A stretch of 64,000 bases of DNA from Streptomyces sp. MA5143a (GTDB lineage: Bacteria > Actinomycetota > Actinomycetes > Streptomycetales > Streptomycetaceae): positions 1-64,000 of the forward strand of contig NZ_OLMK01000062.1 of NCBI RefSeq assembly GCF_900290235.1, read 5' to 3'. A model generated the notes under the pieces. It made no database searches. It worked only from the letters and a program-made list of their open reading frames with translations, and was not told the DNA's origin. The position numbers were made by a program, and so were the translations under genes. Numbering within the stretch: the first letter of the stretch is position 1; each line of letters begins with the position of its first letter. Shown here one piece after another: positions 17,519-26,270 of the stretch.

Positions 17519-17956
17519 ATGCCTGACCTGACCCATGGCGACGACGAGGCCGCCGTGAACGCGCTGCGGTCCGCCGTGATGCGCCTGTCCCGCCGGTTGA
17601 AGCACCAGCGGGTCGACGAGTCGCTGAGCCCGACGGAGATGTCCGTGCTCGGGACGCTCGCCCGCTGCGGCAGCGCCACCCCCGGTGAGCTGGCCCGCAA
17701 GGAGCATGTGCAGCCGCCGTCGATGACCCGCATCGTCGCGCTGCTGGAGAGCAAGGGCCTGGTGAAGCTGGAGCCGCACCCCGAGGACCGGCGGCAGAAG
17801 GTGGTCACCCAGACCGAGCGTGCCGAGGCGATGCTCGAGGAGAGCCGCCGCAAACGCAACGCGTTCCTCGCGTCCCTCGTGGAGGGGCTCGACGAGGACG
17901 AGTGGGAGGCGCTCCGCGCGGCCGCGCCGGTGCTGGAGAAGCTCGCGCACCTCTGA
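17519..17956 (+). CDS. MarR-family regulator
   Basis: This 145-residue winged-helix regulator has the MarR core: LSPTEMSVLGTLARCG (about 36-51), the recognition helix region GELARKEHVQPPSMTRIVALLESKGLV (about 56-82) and the wing EPHPEDRRQKVV (about 86-97), with DRR conserved. It is followed by an MFS efflux gene on the same strand, the usual arrangement for MarR-controlled drug exporters. It is probably autoregulated through the inverted repeat that overlaps its own promoter. The ligand is unknown. Confidence 0.9.
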   Translation: MPDLTHGDDEAAVNALRSAVMRLSRRLKHQRVDESLSPTEMSVLGTLARCGSATPGELARKEHVQPPSMTRIVALLESKGLVKLEPHPEDRRQKVVTQTERAEAMLEESRRKRNAFLASLVEGLDEDEWEALRAAAPVLEKLAHL

Positions 17957-18162
17957 GCGGGCCACCACCGTACGCCGGTGGTCCCACCGCACTCCGGTGG
18001 GACCACCGCCCGCCGGGAAGGCCGTCGGTGCGCCCGCCGGACAGCCCGAGCGCCGTGGTGGACCCGGCATGGGAGGGCCCGGAAACCAGCAGACAGAACA
18101 GGAGCGGTGAGGCTCACGCAACCGCAGGACGTACACGTGTTCAGCGCAAGGAGGCGAACCCT

Positions 18163-19830
18163 TTGAGTACGGGACCCGGAGCAGCTTCCGTCCCCGCACC
18201 GACGACCGCCCACGAGTCCCCGCCGGCCCACGGCGTCCCCGAGGCCCCGCCGGATACCACCGGCCCCCGGACCCCCGACGCGACCGCCGCCGCCCCGGCC
18301 CCCCTCGTGCTCCCCGGCTCGCCGACGCCCCAGCCCCCCGGGCCCACGGCCCCCACCCCGACCGAACCCCGCGCCACGGCCCCGACGACCTCGTCCGACG
18401 TGAGCGCCCCCGATTCCCCGACCGCCACCCCCGAACCGGCGGCCGCGGCCCCTGGGCGGGCGGCCGGCACTCCTGCCCCGGCGGCCGTCACCCCCGAGCC
18501 CCCCGCCCCCCGTGAGCGCGTGTCCATGTTCCGGTCCCTGCGGGTGCGGAACTACCGGCTGTTCTTCGTCGGGCAGGTGGTGTCGAACATCGGCACCTGG
18601 ATGCAACGGATCGCCCAGGACTGGCTGGTGCTGAGCCTGACCGGGTCGTCGACCGCGGTCGGGGTGACGATGGCCCTGCAGTTCCTGCCGATGCTGCTGT
18701 TCGGGCTGTACGGCGGCGTCCTGGTCGACCGGTTCCCCAAGCGGCGGCTGCTGTTCCTGACCCAGACGGCGATGGCCGTGACGGGGCTCGCGCTCGCCGC
18801 GCTGACCCTCTCCCACCAGGTCCAGATGTGGCACGTGTACGTGGCCGCCTTCGCCGTCGGCATGGCGACCGTCGTCGACAACCCGGCCCGGCAGTCGTTC
18901 GTGTCCGAGATGGTCGGCCCCGACCAGTTGCAGAACGCGGTCAGCCTCAACTCCGCGAACTTCCAGTCGGCCCGGCTGGTCGGCCCCGCCGTCGCCGGCG
19001 TCCTGATCACCACCGTCGGTACGGGCTGGGCGTTCCTCTACAACGGCCTCTCCTTCATCGCCCCCATCGCCGGTCTGCTGCTGATGCGGACCCGTGAGCT
19101 GCACCCCACCCGCCGCGCGCCCCGTAAGAAGGGCCAGTTGCGGGAGGGCCTGCGTTATGTCGCCGGGCGCCCGGAACTGCTGTGGCCGATCGTGCTGGTC
19201 GGCTTCATCGGGACCTTCGGCTTCAACTTCCCGGTCTGGCTGTCGGCGTACGCGGACGACGTGTTCCACACCGGCGCCGGCTCGTACAGCCTCTTCAACA
19301 CCCTCATGGCGGTCGGCTCCGTCGCGGGCGCCCTCCTCGCGGCCCGGCGCGGCACGGCCCGGTTGCGGGTGCTGATCGCGGGCGCCCTCGCCTTCGGGCT
19401 GCTGGAGATCGTGGCCGCGCTGGCACCGACGTACTGGATCTTCGCGCTGTTCATGGTCCCGCTGGGGATGTTCGGCCTCACGGTGAACGTCACCACCAAC
19501 ACGGCCATCCAGATGGCCACCGACCCCGTCATGCGCGGCCGGGTCATGGCCCTCTACATGATGGTCTTCCTCGGCGGCACCCCGCTGGGCGCGCCGATCG
19601 CCGGCTGGGTCACCGACGCGTACGGTCCCCGGATCGGCTTCGTCGCCGGCGGTGTCGTCTCCACGGTCGCCGCCGTCACGGTGGGCCTGGTGCTCATCAG
19701 GTCCGGCGGGATGCGGCTGGCGGTGGGCTGGCAGGGGCGGCAGCCGAGGCTGCGCTTCGTGCCGAAGCGGCAGGCGACCGAGAAGGAGCTGGTCGAGGCA
19801 GAGAGGTCAGCGGGAACGCTCGCCAGGTGA
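18163..19830 (+). CDS. MFS efflux transporter with Pro/Ala-rich N-terminus
   Basis: This 555-residue protein is an MFS exporter of the MFS_3/DHA3 type: VSMFRSLRVRNYRLFFVGQV, NIGTWMQRIAQDWLVL, YGGVLVDRFPKRRLL (the loop 2-3 motif) and later NPARQSFVSEMVGPDQLQNA. The first 115 or so residues are a low-complexity Pro/Ala/Thr tail predicted to be cytosolic, unusual in length. The start is TTG at 18163, chosen because AAGGAGG lies 7 nt upstream. An upstream open frame exists but has no such signal. It is probably co-regulated with the marR gene, 206 nt upstream. The spacer includes a repeated GGTGGGACCAC-like motif (17979-18010). Confidence 0.85.
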   Translation: MSTGPGAASVPAPTTAHESPPAHGVPEAPPDTTGPRTPDATAAAPAPLVLPGSPTPQPPGPTAPTPTEPRATAPTTSSDVSAPDSPTATPEPAAAAPGRAAGTPAPAAVTPEPPAPRERVSMFRSLRVRNYRLFFVGQVVSNIGTWMQRIAQDWLVLSLTGSSTAVGVTMALQFLPMLLFGLYGGVLVDRFPKRRLLFLTQTAMAVTGLALAALTLSHQVQMWHVYVAAFAVGMATVVDNPARQSFVSEMVGPDQLQNAVSLNSANFQSARLVGPAVAGVLITTVGTGWAFLYNGLSFIAPIAGLLLMRTRELHPTRRAPRKKGQLREGLRYVAGRPELLWPIVLVGFIGTFGFNFPVWLSAYADDVFHTGAGSYSLFNTLMAVGSVAGALLAARRGTARLRVLIAGALAFGLLEIVAALAPTYWIFALFMVPLGMFGLTVNVTTNTAIQMATDPVMRGRVMALYMMVFLGGTPLGAPIAGWVTDAYGPRIGFVAGGVVSTVAAVTVGLVLIRSGGMRLAVGWQGRQPRLRFVPKRQATEKELVEAERSAGTLAR

Positions 19831-19855
19831 TCCTTTCCCTGGAAGGGTGACGGGC

Positions 19856-20431
19856 ATGAGTGCCATGAGACTGTTCGCGGCGGTGCTGCCGCCGGACGAG
19901 GTGGTGGACGAACTCGGTCTGGCCGTGGCCCGGTTGAAGGGGCTGGCCGGTGCCGACCGGTTGCGCTGGACCGAGCCGCCCGGCTGGCACTTCACGCTCG
20001 CCTTCTACGGCGAGGTCGACCCGCCGCTCGTGCCGGAGCTGACGGAACGGCTCGCGCGGGCCGCGCACCGCAGCGAGCCGTTTCCGCTGGCCGTGGCGGG
20101 CGGCGGACAGTTCGGTCACGGGCGGGCGCTGTGGGCGGGCGCCGAGGGAGACACGCGGACCCTGCGGCTGCTGGCCGACCGGGCGGAGGCGGCCGGGCGA
20201 AAGGCCGGCGTCGACATGGGGCAGCACCGCCGCTACACACCGCATCTGACGGTGGCCCGCAGCCGGGAGGCGTTCGAGGTGCGGCCGTACGTCGAGACGC
20301 TGGCGGCGTTCGTCGGGCGCACCTGGACCGTCGCCGACCTCGCGCTGGTGCGGAGCCATCTGCCGACGTCGGGGATGTCGGGGGAGCAGCCCCGGTACGA
20401 GGCCGTGGAGCGGTGGGAGCTGGGTCACTGA
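19856..20431 (+). CDS. thpR: RNA 2',3'-cyclic phosphodiesterase (2'-5' RNA ligase family)
   Basis: This 191-residue 2H-phosphoesterase carries two HxTx motifs, HFTLAF (about 46-51) and HLTVAR (about 126-131), the two catalytic histidines and threonines. The family opens 2',3'-cyclic phosphates on RNA and can join 2'-5' half-tRNAs in vitro. Length fits ThpR/LigT. The ATG at 19856 follows GGAAGGGTGA. It lies 25 nt after the MFS stop, so the two may be co-transcribed. Confidence 0.9.
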   Translation: MSAMRLFAAVLPPDEVVDELGLAVARLKGLAGADRLRWTEPPGWHFTLAFYGEVDPPLVPELTERLARAAHRSEPFPLAVAGGGQFGHGRALWAGAEGDTRTLRLLADRAEAAGRKAGVDMGQHRRYTPHLTVARSREAFEVRPYVETLAAFVGRTWTVADLALVRSHLPTSGMSGEQPRYEAVERWELGH

Positions 20432-20503
20432 CCGAGCGGCGCCCTCGCGGGACCGCGGGGGCCGTCTCGGGTGGGCCGGGGCCGGGCGGTTAGGCTCGAT
20501 GGT

Positions 20504-20593
20504 GTGGACCCGAAGACCCGTAACCGGATCATGGCCGGTGTGCTTGTGCTGATGTTCGCCGTGGTCGCCCTCGCGGCGGCGCTGGGCAAGTGA
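20504..20593 (+). CDS. 29-residue single-helix membrane peptide
   Basis: GTG at 20504 opens VDPKTRNRIMAGVLVLMF, then VVALAAALGK and stop. A basic head (KTRNR) is followed by one hydrophobic helix (about residues 9-27). A TAGGCT box (20491-20496) ends exactly 7 nt before the GTG, the geometry of a Streptomyces leaderless promoter, and there is no competing Shine-Dalgarno. I recall near-identical short proteins annotated in other Streptomyces. Function unknown; it would sit in the inner membrane with its N-terminus in the cytosol. Confidence 0.65.
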   Translation: MDPKTRNRIMAGVLVLMFAVVALAAALGK

Positions 20594-20650
20594 CCGCGCC
20601 GCCGCCCGGACGAACGCCGGGGAACCGCCGACCGCCGGGGTGACCCGGGG

Positions 20651-20905
20651 CCCGTGACGGGTGTCCCGCGCGGGGCGGGCCGGTGGGAGTGGACCCGCGA
20701 CCCGTGGCCCGTCGCCGGGCGGAGTGACCCGCGCCCCGTGACGGGTGTCCCGCGCGGGGCGGGCCGGTGGGAGTGGACCCGCGACCCGTGGCCCGTCGCC
20801 GGGCGGAGTGACCCGCGCCCCGTGACCGGTGGCTCGCGCGGGGTCGGCTGGTGGGAGTGCCCAGTGATTGGCGGCTGGTCGGGCGTGGGGAGGCGTCGAC
20901 GACCC
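20651..20905. repeat. 84-bp tandem repeat
   Basis: Two copies (20651-20734 and 20735-20818), apparently identical by eye, begin CCCGTGACGGGTGTCCCGCG. A third diverged copy starts at 20819 (CCCGTGACCGGTGGCTCGCG). The period is 84 bp, a multiple of three, so all frames stay open and give 28-residue repeats, but I see no start signal or family and treat the region as non-coding. Related words continue to about 21010. The whole gap 20594-21065 has no other feature. Confidence 0.85.
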
Positions 20906-21065
20906 GTGACTCGTCGGGCGGTCGGAGGTACCTGCGGGCCGTGACGTGTCGGCCTGTCGGCGTGGCCGGTGTCCCGCGCGGGCCCGGCGGGTCGGAGTGA
21001 CCCCGGGCCCGTGCGGGCCGGTCGTGCGGTTTCCCGCTCGCTCGCTCTTGGGGCGGAGCCCGGTG

Positions 21066-22058
21066 TTACCAGGCGAAGGCCTCCGGGGACGGGCCCGGGC
21101 CCGGGAAGATCTCGTCCAGGGAGGCGAGCAGCTCCTCGCTCAGCTCCAGCTCGGCCGCCCGGACCGCGGACTCCAGCTGTGCGGCCGTGCGCGGCCCCAC
21201 GATCGGGCCGGTGACGCCGGGACGGGTCAGCAGCCACGCCAGGGCGGCCTCGCCGGGCTCGACACCGTGCTTGTCGAGGAGGTCCTCGTACGCCTGGATC
21301 CGGCCGCGTACGCCCGGATCGGCGAGCGTGTCCGCGGCGCGGCCCGAGGCACGCCGGCCGCCCTCGGCCTCCTTCTTGAGGACACCGCCGAGCAGCCCGC
21401 CGTGCAGCGGCGACCAGGGGATCACCCCGAGCCCGTACTCCTGGGCGGCCGGGATGACCTCCATCTCGGCGCGGCGCTCGGCGAGGTTGTAGAGGCACTG
21501 CTCGCTGACGAGACCGATGGTGCCCGAGCGCCGGGCGGCGATCTCGTTGGCCTGGGCGATCTTGTAGCCGGGGAAGTTGGAGGAGCCGGCGTAGAGGATC
21601 TTGCCCTGCTGGACCAGGACGTCGACGGCCTGCCAGATCTCCTCGAAGGGGGTGGCACGGTCGACGTGGTGGAACTGGTAGACGTCGATGTAGTCCGTCC
21701 GCAGCCGCTTCAGGCTGGCGTCGACCGCCCGCCGGATGTTCAGCGCGGACAGCTTGTCGTGGTTGGGCCAGGCGTCGCCGTCGGCGGCCATGTTGCCGTA
21801 CACCTTGGTGGCGAGGACGACCTTGTCGCGGCGGTCACCGCCCAGCGCGAACCAGTCGCCGATGATCTTTTCCGTACGGCCCTTGTTCTCGCCCCAGCCG
21901 TACACGTTCGCCGTGTCGAAGAAGTTGATCCCCGCGTCCAGCGCCGCGTCCATGATCGCGTGGCTGTCCGCCTCATCGGTCTGCGGCCCGAAGTTCATGG
22001 TGCCGAGCACCAGCCGGCTGACCTTGAGCCCCGTGCGTCCGAGCTGTGTGTACTCCAT
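21066..22058 (-). CDS. Aldo/keto reductase
   Basis: This 330-residue (beta/alpha)8 NADPH-dependent oxidoreductase of the AKR superfamily has the catalytic set visible: Asp in FFDTANVYGWGENKG (about 50-64) with its Tyr, Lys in VLATKVYG (about 82-89) and His in YQFHHVDRATP. The cofactor region near the C-terminus is GPIVGPRTAAQLESAV. It closely resembles the YajO/voltage-channel-beta-like AKRs of actinobacteria. The substrate is unknown. The ATG at 22058 follows GGAGG. It stands between the tandem repeat and an MFS gene on the same strand. Confidence 0.9.
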   Translation of the reverse strand: MEYTQLGRTGLKVSRLVLGTMNFGPQTDEADSHAIMDAALDAGINFFDTANVYGWGENKGRTEKIIGDWFALGGDRRDKVVLATKVYGNMAADGDAWPNHDKLSALNIRRAVDASLKRLRTDYIDVYQFHHVDRATPFEEIWQAVDVLVQQGKILYAGSSNFPGYKIAQANEIAARRSGTIGLVSEQCLYNLAERRAEMEVIPAAQEYGLGVIPWSPLHGGLLGGVLKKEAEGGRRASGRAADTLADPGVRGRIQAYEDLLDKHGVEPGEAALAWLLTRPGVTGPIVGPRTAAQLESAVRAAELELSEELLASLDEIFPGPGPSPEAFAW

Positions 22059-22136
22059 GGTCCTCCAGCCAAGGCCGTGGAGTGCGCTCTAGGCAAGGGC
22101 CCCGCGCCCGGCCGCTGGTGCCTCGCGAGCGGCCGG

Positions 22137-23477
22137 TCAGCCCTTCAGTTCGGCCGTGTCGTCCTTCGGGGCGGGCCGCTCGGGCCGGTGGTGGGGGAGG
22201 AGCAGCGGGGTGGCGAGCATCAGGGCCCCGGCCGCGGCGACCGCCGTGCGCGGGTCGGTGACGGCGGCCAGCAGACCCCACAGGGCGGTCAGCGCGGCGA
22301 TCGTCAGCTTGCTGGTGACCGACCAGGCGGACAGGGTGCGGGCGACCCGGTCCGGCGGGGTCTCGTCGAGGCGGTACGTGGCCATCACCGGGTTGAAGAC
22401 GCCCATGCAGGTGATCAGGCCCAGCTCCACGGCCATCACCAGGACGAGCCCGGTGACGCCGGGGTGGATGAACGCCAGCCCCACCGGCCAGCACGCCCGC
22501 AGCGCGCCCGTCGCCAGCAGCACCCGGTGCTGCCCGTGCCGGGCGACCAGCCGCCGGGCGAGCCGCGAACCGATCAGACCGCCCACGCAGGGCAGGGCGA
22601 AGGCCAGACCGTACTGCCAGGGCGTGAACCCCAGCTCGCCGACCATCAGGACCAGCAGCAGCGGGGCGGTCGCCATGATCAGGCCGTTGACCAGGATCGT
22701 GTTGAGGAACAGGGGGCGCAGCGCCGGGCTGGTGAGGATGTACCGCCAGCCGTCGAGCAGATCACGGGCGCGCAGGCGCGGCGCGGCCGGCTCGGGAGGC
22801 GTTCCGTCGGCGGGCGCTCCCTCGGCGGGCGCTTCCCCGGGGTGCGCCGGGCGCGTCGACGGGCGCTCGGCGAGGCGCTCGGCGGAACGCTCGGTGTCGC
22901 CGATCGCCCGGAGGGCGGTCGCGGAGAGGAGATAGCTGACCGCGTCGGTCACGAGCGTGACCACCGGGCCGAGGAGGCCGATCGCGGCGCCGCCCAGTGG
23001 CGGGCCGAGCATGGTCGCCGTCCAGTTGGTGGCCTCGAAGCGGCCGTTCGCGGCGAGGAGGTGCTCCGGGGGGACCAGGGACTTCAGGAACGCGCCGCTC
23101 GCCGCGCCGAAGGTGATGTCGGCCGCGGCGACGACGACCGAGACCAGCAGCAGCTGCGGGAAGGACAGCAGGTCGAGGGCGTAGGCCACGGGGACGGTCA
23201 GGAGGGCGCCGGCGCGGAGCAGATCCGTCCCGATCATCACCGGGCGCTTGCGGCGGAACTCCACCCAGGGGCCGAGCGGCACCGCCACCGCCGCGCCCAC
23301 GGCCAGCCCGGTGGCCGCCAGCGCGGAGACCTCCGCCGGGCCGACGTCCAGGACCAGGACCGCGATCAGGGGGAGCGCGTCGAACGCGAGCCGCGTGCCG
23401 CAGACGCTGACCGCGTACGCCGCCCACAGCCACCGGAACTCCCGGCCCAGCCGCTGCCCGGCCGCCCCCGCCACCAC
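22137..23477 (-). CDS. MFS transporter (MFS_3 family)
   Basis: A 446-residue exporter with about 12 helices. The conserved segments are EFRRKRPVMIGTDLLRAGAL (loop 2-3), FLKSLVPPEHLLAANGRFEA (typical of MFS_3/macrolide-type exporters) and GSRLARRLVARHGQHRVL. The central loop (about 195-250) is long, Pro/Glu/Ala-rich and hydrophilic. The start is a GTG at 23477. Substrate unknown. It lies 78 nt upstream of the aldo/keto reductase on the same strand, so the two could be co-transcribed. Confidence 0.85.
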   Translation of the reverse strand: MVAGAAGQRLGREFRWLWAAYAVSVCGTRLAFDALPLIAVLVLDVGPAEVSALAATGLAVGAAVAVPLGPWVEFRRKRPVMIGTDLLRAGALLTVPVAYALDLLSFPQLLLVSVVVAAADITFGAASGAFLKSLVPPEHLLAANGRFEATNWTATMLGPPLGGAAIGLLGPVVTLVTDAVSYLLSATALRAIGDTERSAERLAERPSTRPAHPGEAPAEGAPADGTPPEPAAPRLRARDLLDGWRYILTSPALRPLFLNTILVNGLIMATAPLLLVLMVGELGFTPWQYGLAFALPCVGGLIGSRLARRLVARHGQHRVLLATGALRACWPVGLAFIHPGVTGLVLVMAVELGLITCMGVFNPVMATYRLDETPPDRVARTLSAWSVTSKLTIAALTALWGLLAAVTDPRTAVAAAGALMLATPLLLPHHRPERPAPKDDTAELKG

Positions 23478-23633
23478 CTCGGGCCCACCCCTCGTCGCCG
23501 TACGCGACGCAGCCCTTGCTCACGCCGACCGCGCCATCCAAGCGAGCGGCGACGCCCCGGGCAAGCCCGCGCCGGGCCCGTGAACGGGTCTTGGCCACAC
23601 CTTGGCGGCCCCTTGGCGAGGCCGGGTCGCGGC

Positions 23634-24221
23634 TCAGTCGCGGGGGAACTCGTCGGTCTTGAGGGTGAGGCCGACGACGGTGTCGGTGAGGTCCACGTCG
23701 TCCCCGAACGGGATCTTCGTCACCGTGGCGTAGTCGCCGTCCTTCGGCTGGGTGTAGACGTGGCACCTGCCCTGGTACGGGTCGACGATCAGGTAGACGG
23801 GGACCCCGGCCTCGGCGTAGGCGAGCTTCTTCGGGCCGTAGTCGTTGGCAGCGGTGCCCTTTGAGATGACCTCCGCCACGAACTCGATGTCCTGGTAGCG
23901 CCAGCGGCCCTTGCCGTCCTTCACCGACCGGGCGGCCAGGGCCACGACGTCGCAGGCGAAGCCGTTCAGGTCTCCGGGGAAGTCGATGCGGACGTCCGAG
24001 GCCAGCCGCTTAATGGTGTAAGAGCCGTACAACTGTTGCAGGATGTGGAAAGTGATCTCGAAGTGAGTCTGGCGCTGCGGCGACATGAAGATGTTTCCCC
24101 CGACGATCTCGACCTTCGTTCCCTCGGGGATGGGCATCTTCTCCAGGCAGTCGAACATGACGTCCAGAGTCAGCTCGCGGCTTCCCTCGGCCATCTCGAT
24201 CCTGTCTTCAAGGACGGTCAT
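23634..24221 (-). CDS. Uma2 family protein (PD-(D/E)XK-type nuclease fold)
   Basis: This 195-residue protein fits the Uma2/DUF820 family, which has a restriction-endonuclease-like fold. Visible family features are EIVGGNIFMSPQRQTHF (about 39-55), the putative catalytic Asp in FACDVVALAA (about 89), and FVAEVISKGTAANDYGPKKLAYAEAGVPVYLIVD with E and K residues (about 113-147). Streptomyces genomes carry many such genes and their role is unresolved. GGGGAGGAG stands about 9 nt before the ATG. Confidence 0.85.
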   Translation of the reverse strand: MTVLEDRIEMAEGSRELTLDVMFDCLEKMPIPEGTKVEIVGGNIFMSPQRQTHFEITFHILQQLYGSYTIKRLASDVRIDFPGDLNGFACDVVALAARSVKDGKGRWRYQDIEFVAEVISKGTAANDYGPKKLAYAEAGVPVYLIVDPYQGRCHVYTQPKDGDYATVTKIPFGDDVDLTDTVVGLTLKTDEFPRD

Positions 24222-24332
24222 CGTGGCGCTCCTCCCCGGCTGCCGCCGGGTAGCGAACAGCCGCGCGGTACAACGATACGCACGGTGACCAGGACACGTG
24301 CGGCGCCGCGGAACTCGGTTGCGGAGCCGGGC

Positions 24333-25016
24333 CTACGGCAGCTCGTACGGGCCGCCCAGGTCCCACGCCTCGTGCATCGCGTTCGCGAAGGCCGCCGCGA
24401 TGCGGTGTTCGCCGGAGGCGTTGGGGTGGGTGCCGTCGTAGGTGTCCAGGTGGATGTCGTACCCCGGGGGCGGGGACGCCAGCAGCAGCTCGGAGCGGGG
24501 CTCGTCGAGGTCGGCGGCCGTCTTGGCGAGGAGCTCGTTGAAGCGGGCCACCTGGGCGGCGAAGGCGGCGTCGCCCTCGGCGCGGACGTTCGGGATGACC
24601 GGCAGGAGCACCATGCGGACCCGAGGGTCGGCCTCCCGCGCGGCGGCGACGAAGCGGCGGGTGTTCTCGACGGTCTGCTCGGCGTCCGTGTAGAAGCCCA
24701 GGTCGATCAGGCCGAGGGAGACCAGGAGGACGTTCGCGCGGTGGGCGCGGACCGCGTCGGCGATCAGCGGGGCCATGTGCAGCCAGCCCTCGCCCCAGCC
24801 GGCCAGGTGGGCGCGGGGGAAGAGGGGGTCGCCGTCGGCGTACTCGTACGACGTGGGGGCGTCGGTCGCCTTGTCGTAGAGCGACTCGCGCGGGCCGACG
24901 ATCCCGAAGGGGCCGTCGTACGACGCGCACAGGTGCTGCCAGAGCCGGTAGCGCCACGTGTGTTCGCCCGCGCTCCCGATCGTCATGGAGTCGCCTACGG
25001 GCATGAACCTGAGCAT
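24333..25016 (-). CDS. SGNH/GDSL hydrolase
   Basis: From ATG 25016 the 227-residue protein starts MLRFMPVGDSMTIGSAGEHT: block I with the catalytic Ser in GDSMT (about residue 9). Block II Gly and the LLVSLGLIDLGF region (block III-like, Asn replaced by a Gly/Leu run) follow. DGTHPNASGEHRIA (about 200-213) is block V with catalytic Asp and His. No signal peptide is evident, so it is probably cytosolic. A longer open frame reaches 25196, but its extra 60 residues are low-complexity and precede the family N-terminus. Confidence 0.85.
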   Translation of the reverse strand: MLRFMPVGDSMTIGSAGEHTWRYRLWQHLCASYDGPFGIVGPRESLYDKATDAPTSYEYADGDPLFPRAHLAGWGEGWLHMAPLIADAVRAHRANVLLVSLGLIDLGFYTDAEQTVENTRRFVAAAREADPRVRMVLLPVIPNVRAEGDAAFAAQVARFNELLAKTAADLDEPRSELLLASPPPGYDIHLDTYDGTHPNASGEHRIAAAFANAMHEAWDLGGPYELP

Positions 25017-25183
25017 GGGCTCATCATGAACGATCGCTACCCATCGGTAGGAGGGACTGGGGCACACACCCCTGTGAGCATCACCACGTGGTGCGGGGAC
25101 CACGGGCCCGCGAGCTCTGCCACCCCCGCTCCGCCAAGCTCTCCCACCCCCGCCCCACGCAGCGGCATGGCAGGGTGGGAGCC

Positions 25184-26200
25184 ATGCGCCGACCATTCCG
25201 CCGTCCCCTGCTCGCCGGACTCGCCGTGCTCGCCGGTGCTCTGCTCGCCGCCGTACCGGCCGTGCCCGCGGTCGCCGACGACGGCAACTTCACGGTGAAG
25301 GACCCCAGGATCACCGAGTCCAGCGGTCTCGCGGCCTCGCGTCAGCATCCGGGCGTGTACTGGACGCACAACGACAGCGACGACGGCGCGTTCCTGTACG
25401 CCGTGGACAGCAGGACCGGGAAGACGGTCGCCACGGTGACGCTGACGGGTGTCGGCACACCGCGGGACGTCGAGGCGATCTCCATCGGCCCGGACAACCA
25501 CCTCTACGTCGGCGACATCGGCGACAACCTCGGCGGGACCTGGCAGTACGTGTGGATCTACGAGCTGCCGGAGCCCAAGCAGCTCAAGGACCAGACGCTC
25601 AAGGCCACGCAGTACGTCGTGAAGTACGAGGACGGGGCGCGGGACGCGGAGGCGCTGATGGTGCACCCGAAGACCGGGCGCGTCTACATCGCCGACAAGA
25701 ACGAGGCGGGGGGCTCGCTGTACGAGGGCCCGGCCGAACTCTCCGCGTCCGGCACGAACATCTTCAGGAAGGTCGCCTCCGTACCCGATCTGGAGGTCAC
25801 TGACGGGGCGTTCTCGCCGGACGGCAAACACCTCGCCCTGCGCTCGTACTTCGGCGCGATCCTCTACGACTGGAACGGCGGGAAGATCGAGAAGGCCGAC
25901 CGGCTGAGCGTGCCCCTGCAACGGCAGGGCGAGTCCCTCACGTACACCACCGACGGCTCGAAGATCATGTACGGCAGTGAGGGCGCCGCCAGCACGGTCG
26001 TCGCCCGCGACGTCCCCGGCGGCGGCTCCGGCGGCTCCGGCAACGGCGGCTCCGGCTCGTCCTCCTCCGGTGGGGGCGGCTCGTCCGCCGGGCAGGACGC
26101 CGACGGCACCGGCTCGGGCCTCAAGGTCGGCGCGATCGCCGTCGTCGGCGCCGCCGTCGTCATCTGGGGCTTCAAACGCGTCCGGCGCCGCCCGTCCTGA
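25184..26200 (+). CDS. Secreted, membrane-anchored beta-propeller-like protein
   Basis: A 338-residue protein with a Sec signal (RRPFRRPLLAGLAVLAGALL, cleavage near AVADD about residue 32), then an extracellular domain (about 35-280) whose repeats (ESSGLAASRQHPGVYWTHND, VEAISIGPDNHLYVGDIGDN, TDGAFSPDGKHLALRS) suggest a beta-propeller. A Gly/Ser linker (about 285-312) leads to one C-terminal helix (VGAIAVVGAAVVIWGF) and a basic end (KRVRRRPS). This is a cell-surface anchor without an LPXTG sorting motif. Function unknown. The ATG at 25184 follows GGTGGGAG. Confidence 0.82.
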   Translation: MRRPFRRPLLAGLAVLAGALLAAVPAVPAVADDGNFTVKDPRITESSGLAASRQHPGVYWTHNDSDDGAFLYAVDSRTGKTVATVTLTGVGTPRDVEAISIGPDNHLYVGDIGDNLGGTWQYVWIYELPEPKQLKDQTLKATQYVVKYEDGARDAEALMVHPKTGRVYIADKNEAGGSLYEGPAELSASGTNIFRKVASVPDLEVTDGAFSPDGKHLALRSYFGAILYDWNGGKIEKADRLSVPLQRQGESLTYTTDGSKIMYGSEGAASTVVARDVPGGGSGGSGNGGSGSSSSGGGGSSAGQDADGTGSGLKVGAIAVVGAAVVIWGFKRVRRRPS

Positions 26201-26270
26201 CGGGGCGTTCTCCCACGGCCCGTCAGCCGGTCGTCCGGCGGGCCGTCCACCGCTGCATAGGATCGTCGGC

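Noticed and set aside
20651-20905. CRISPR array
   Set aside because: The units are directly adjacent 84-bp copies with no unique spacers.
20425-21498. Minus-strand frame with 28-residue repeats across the tandem repeats
   Set aside because: The repeats stay open in every frame because the period is a multiple of three. No start signal or family; it also overlaps the aldo/keto reductase gene.
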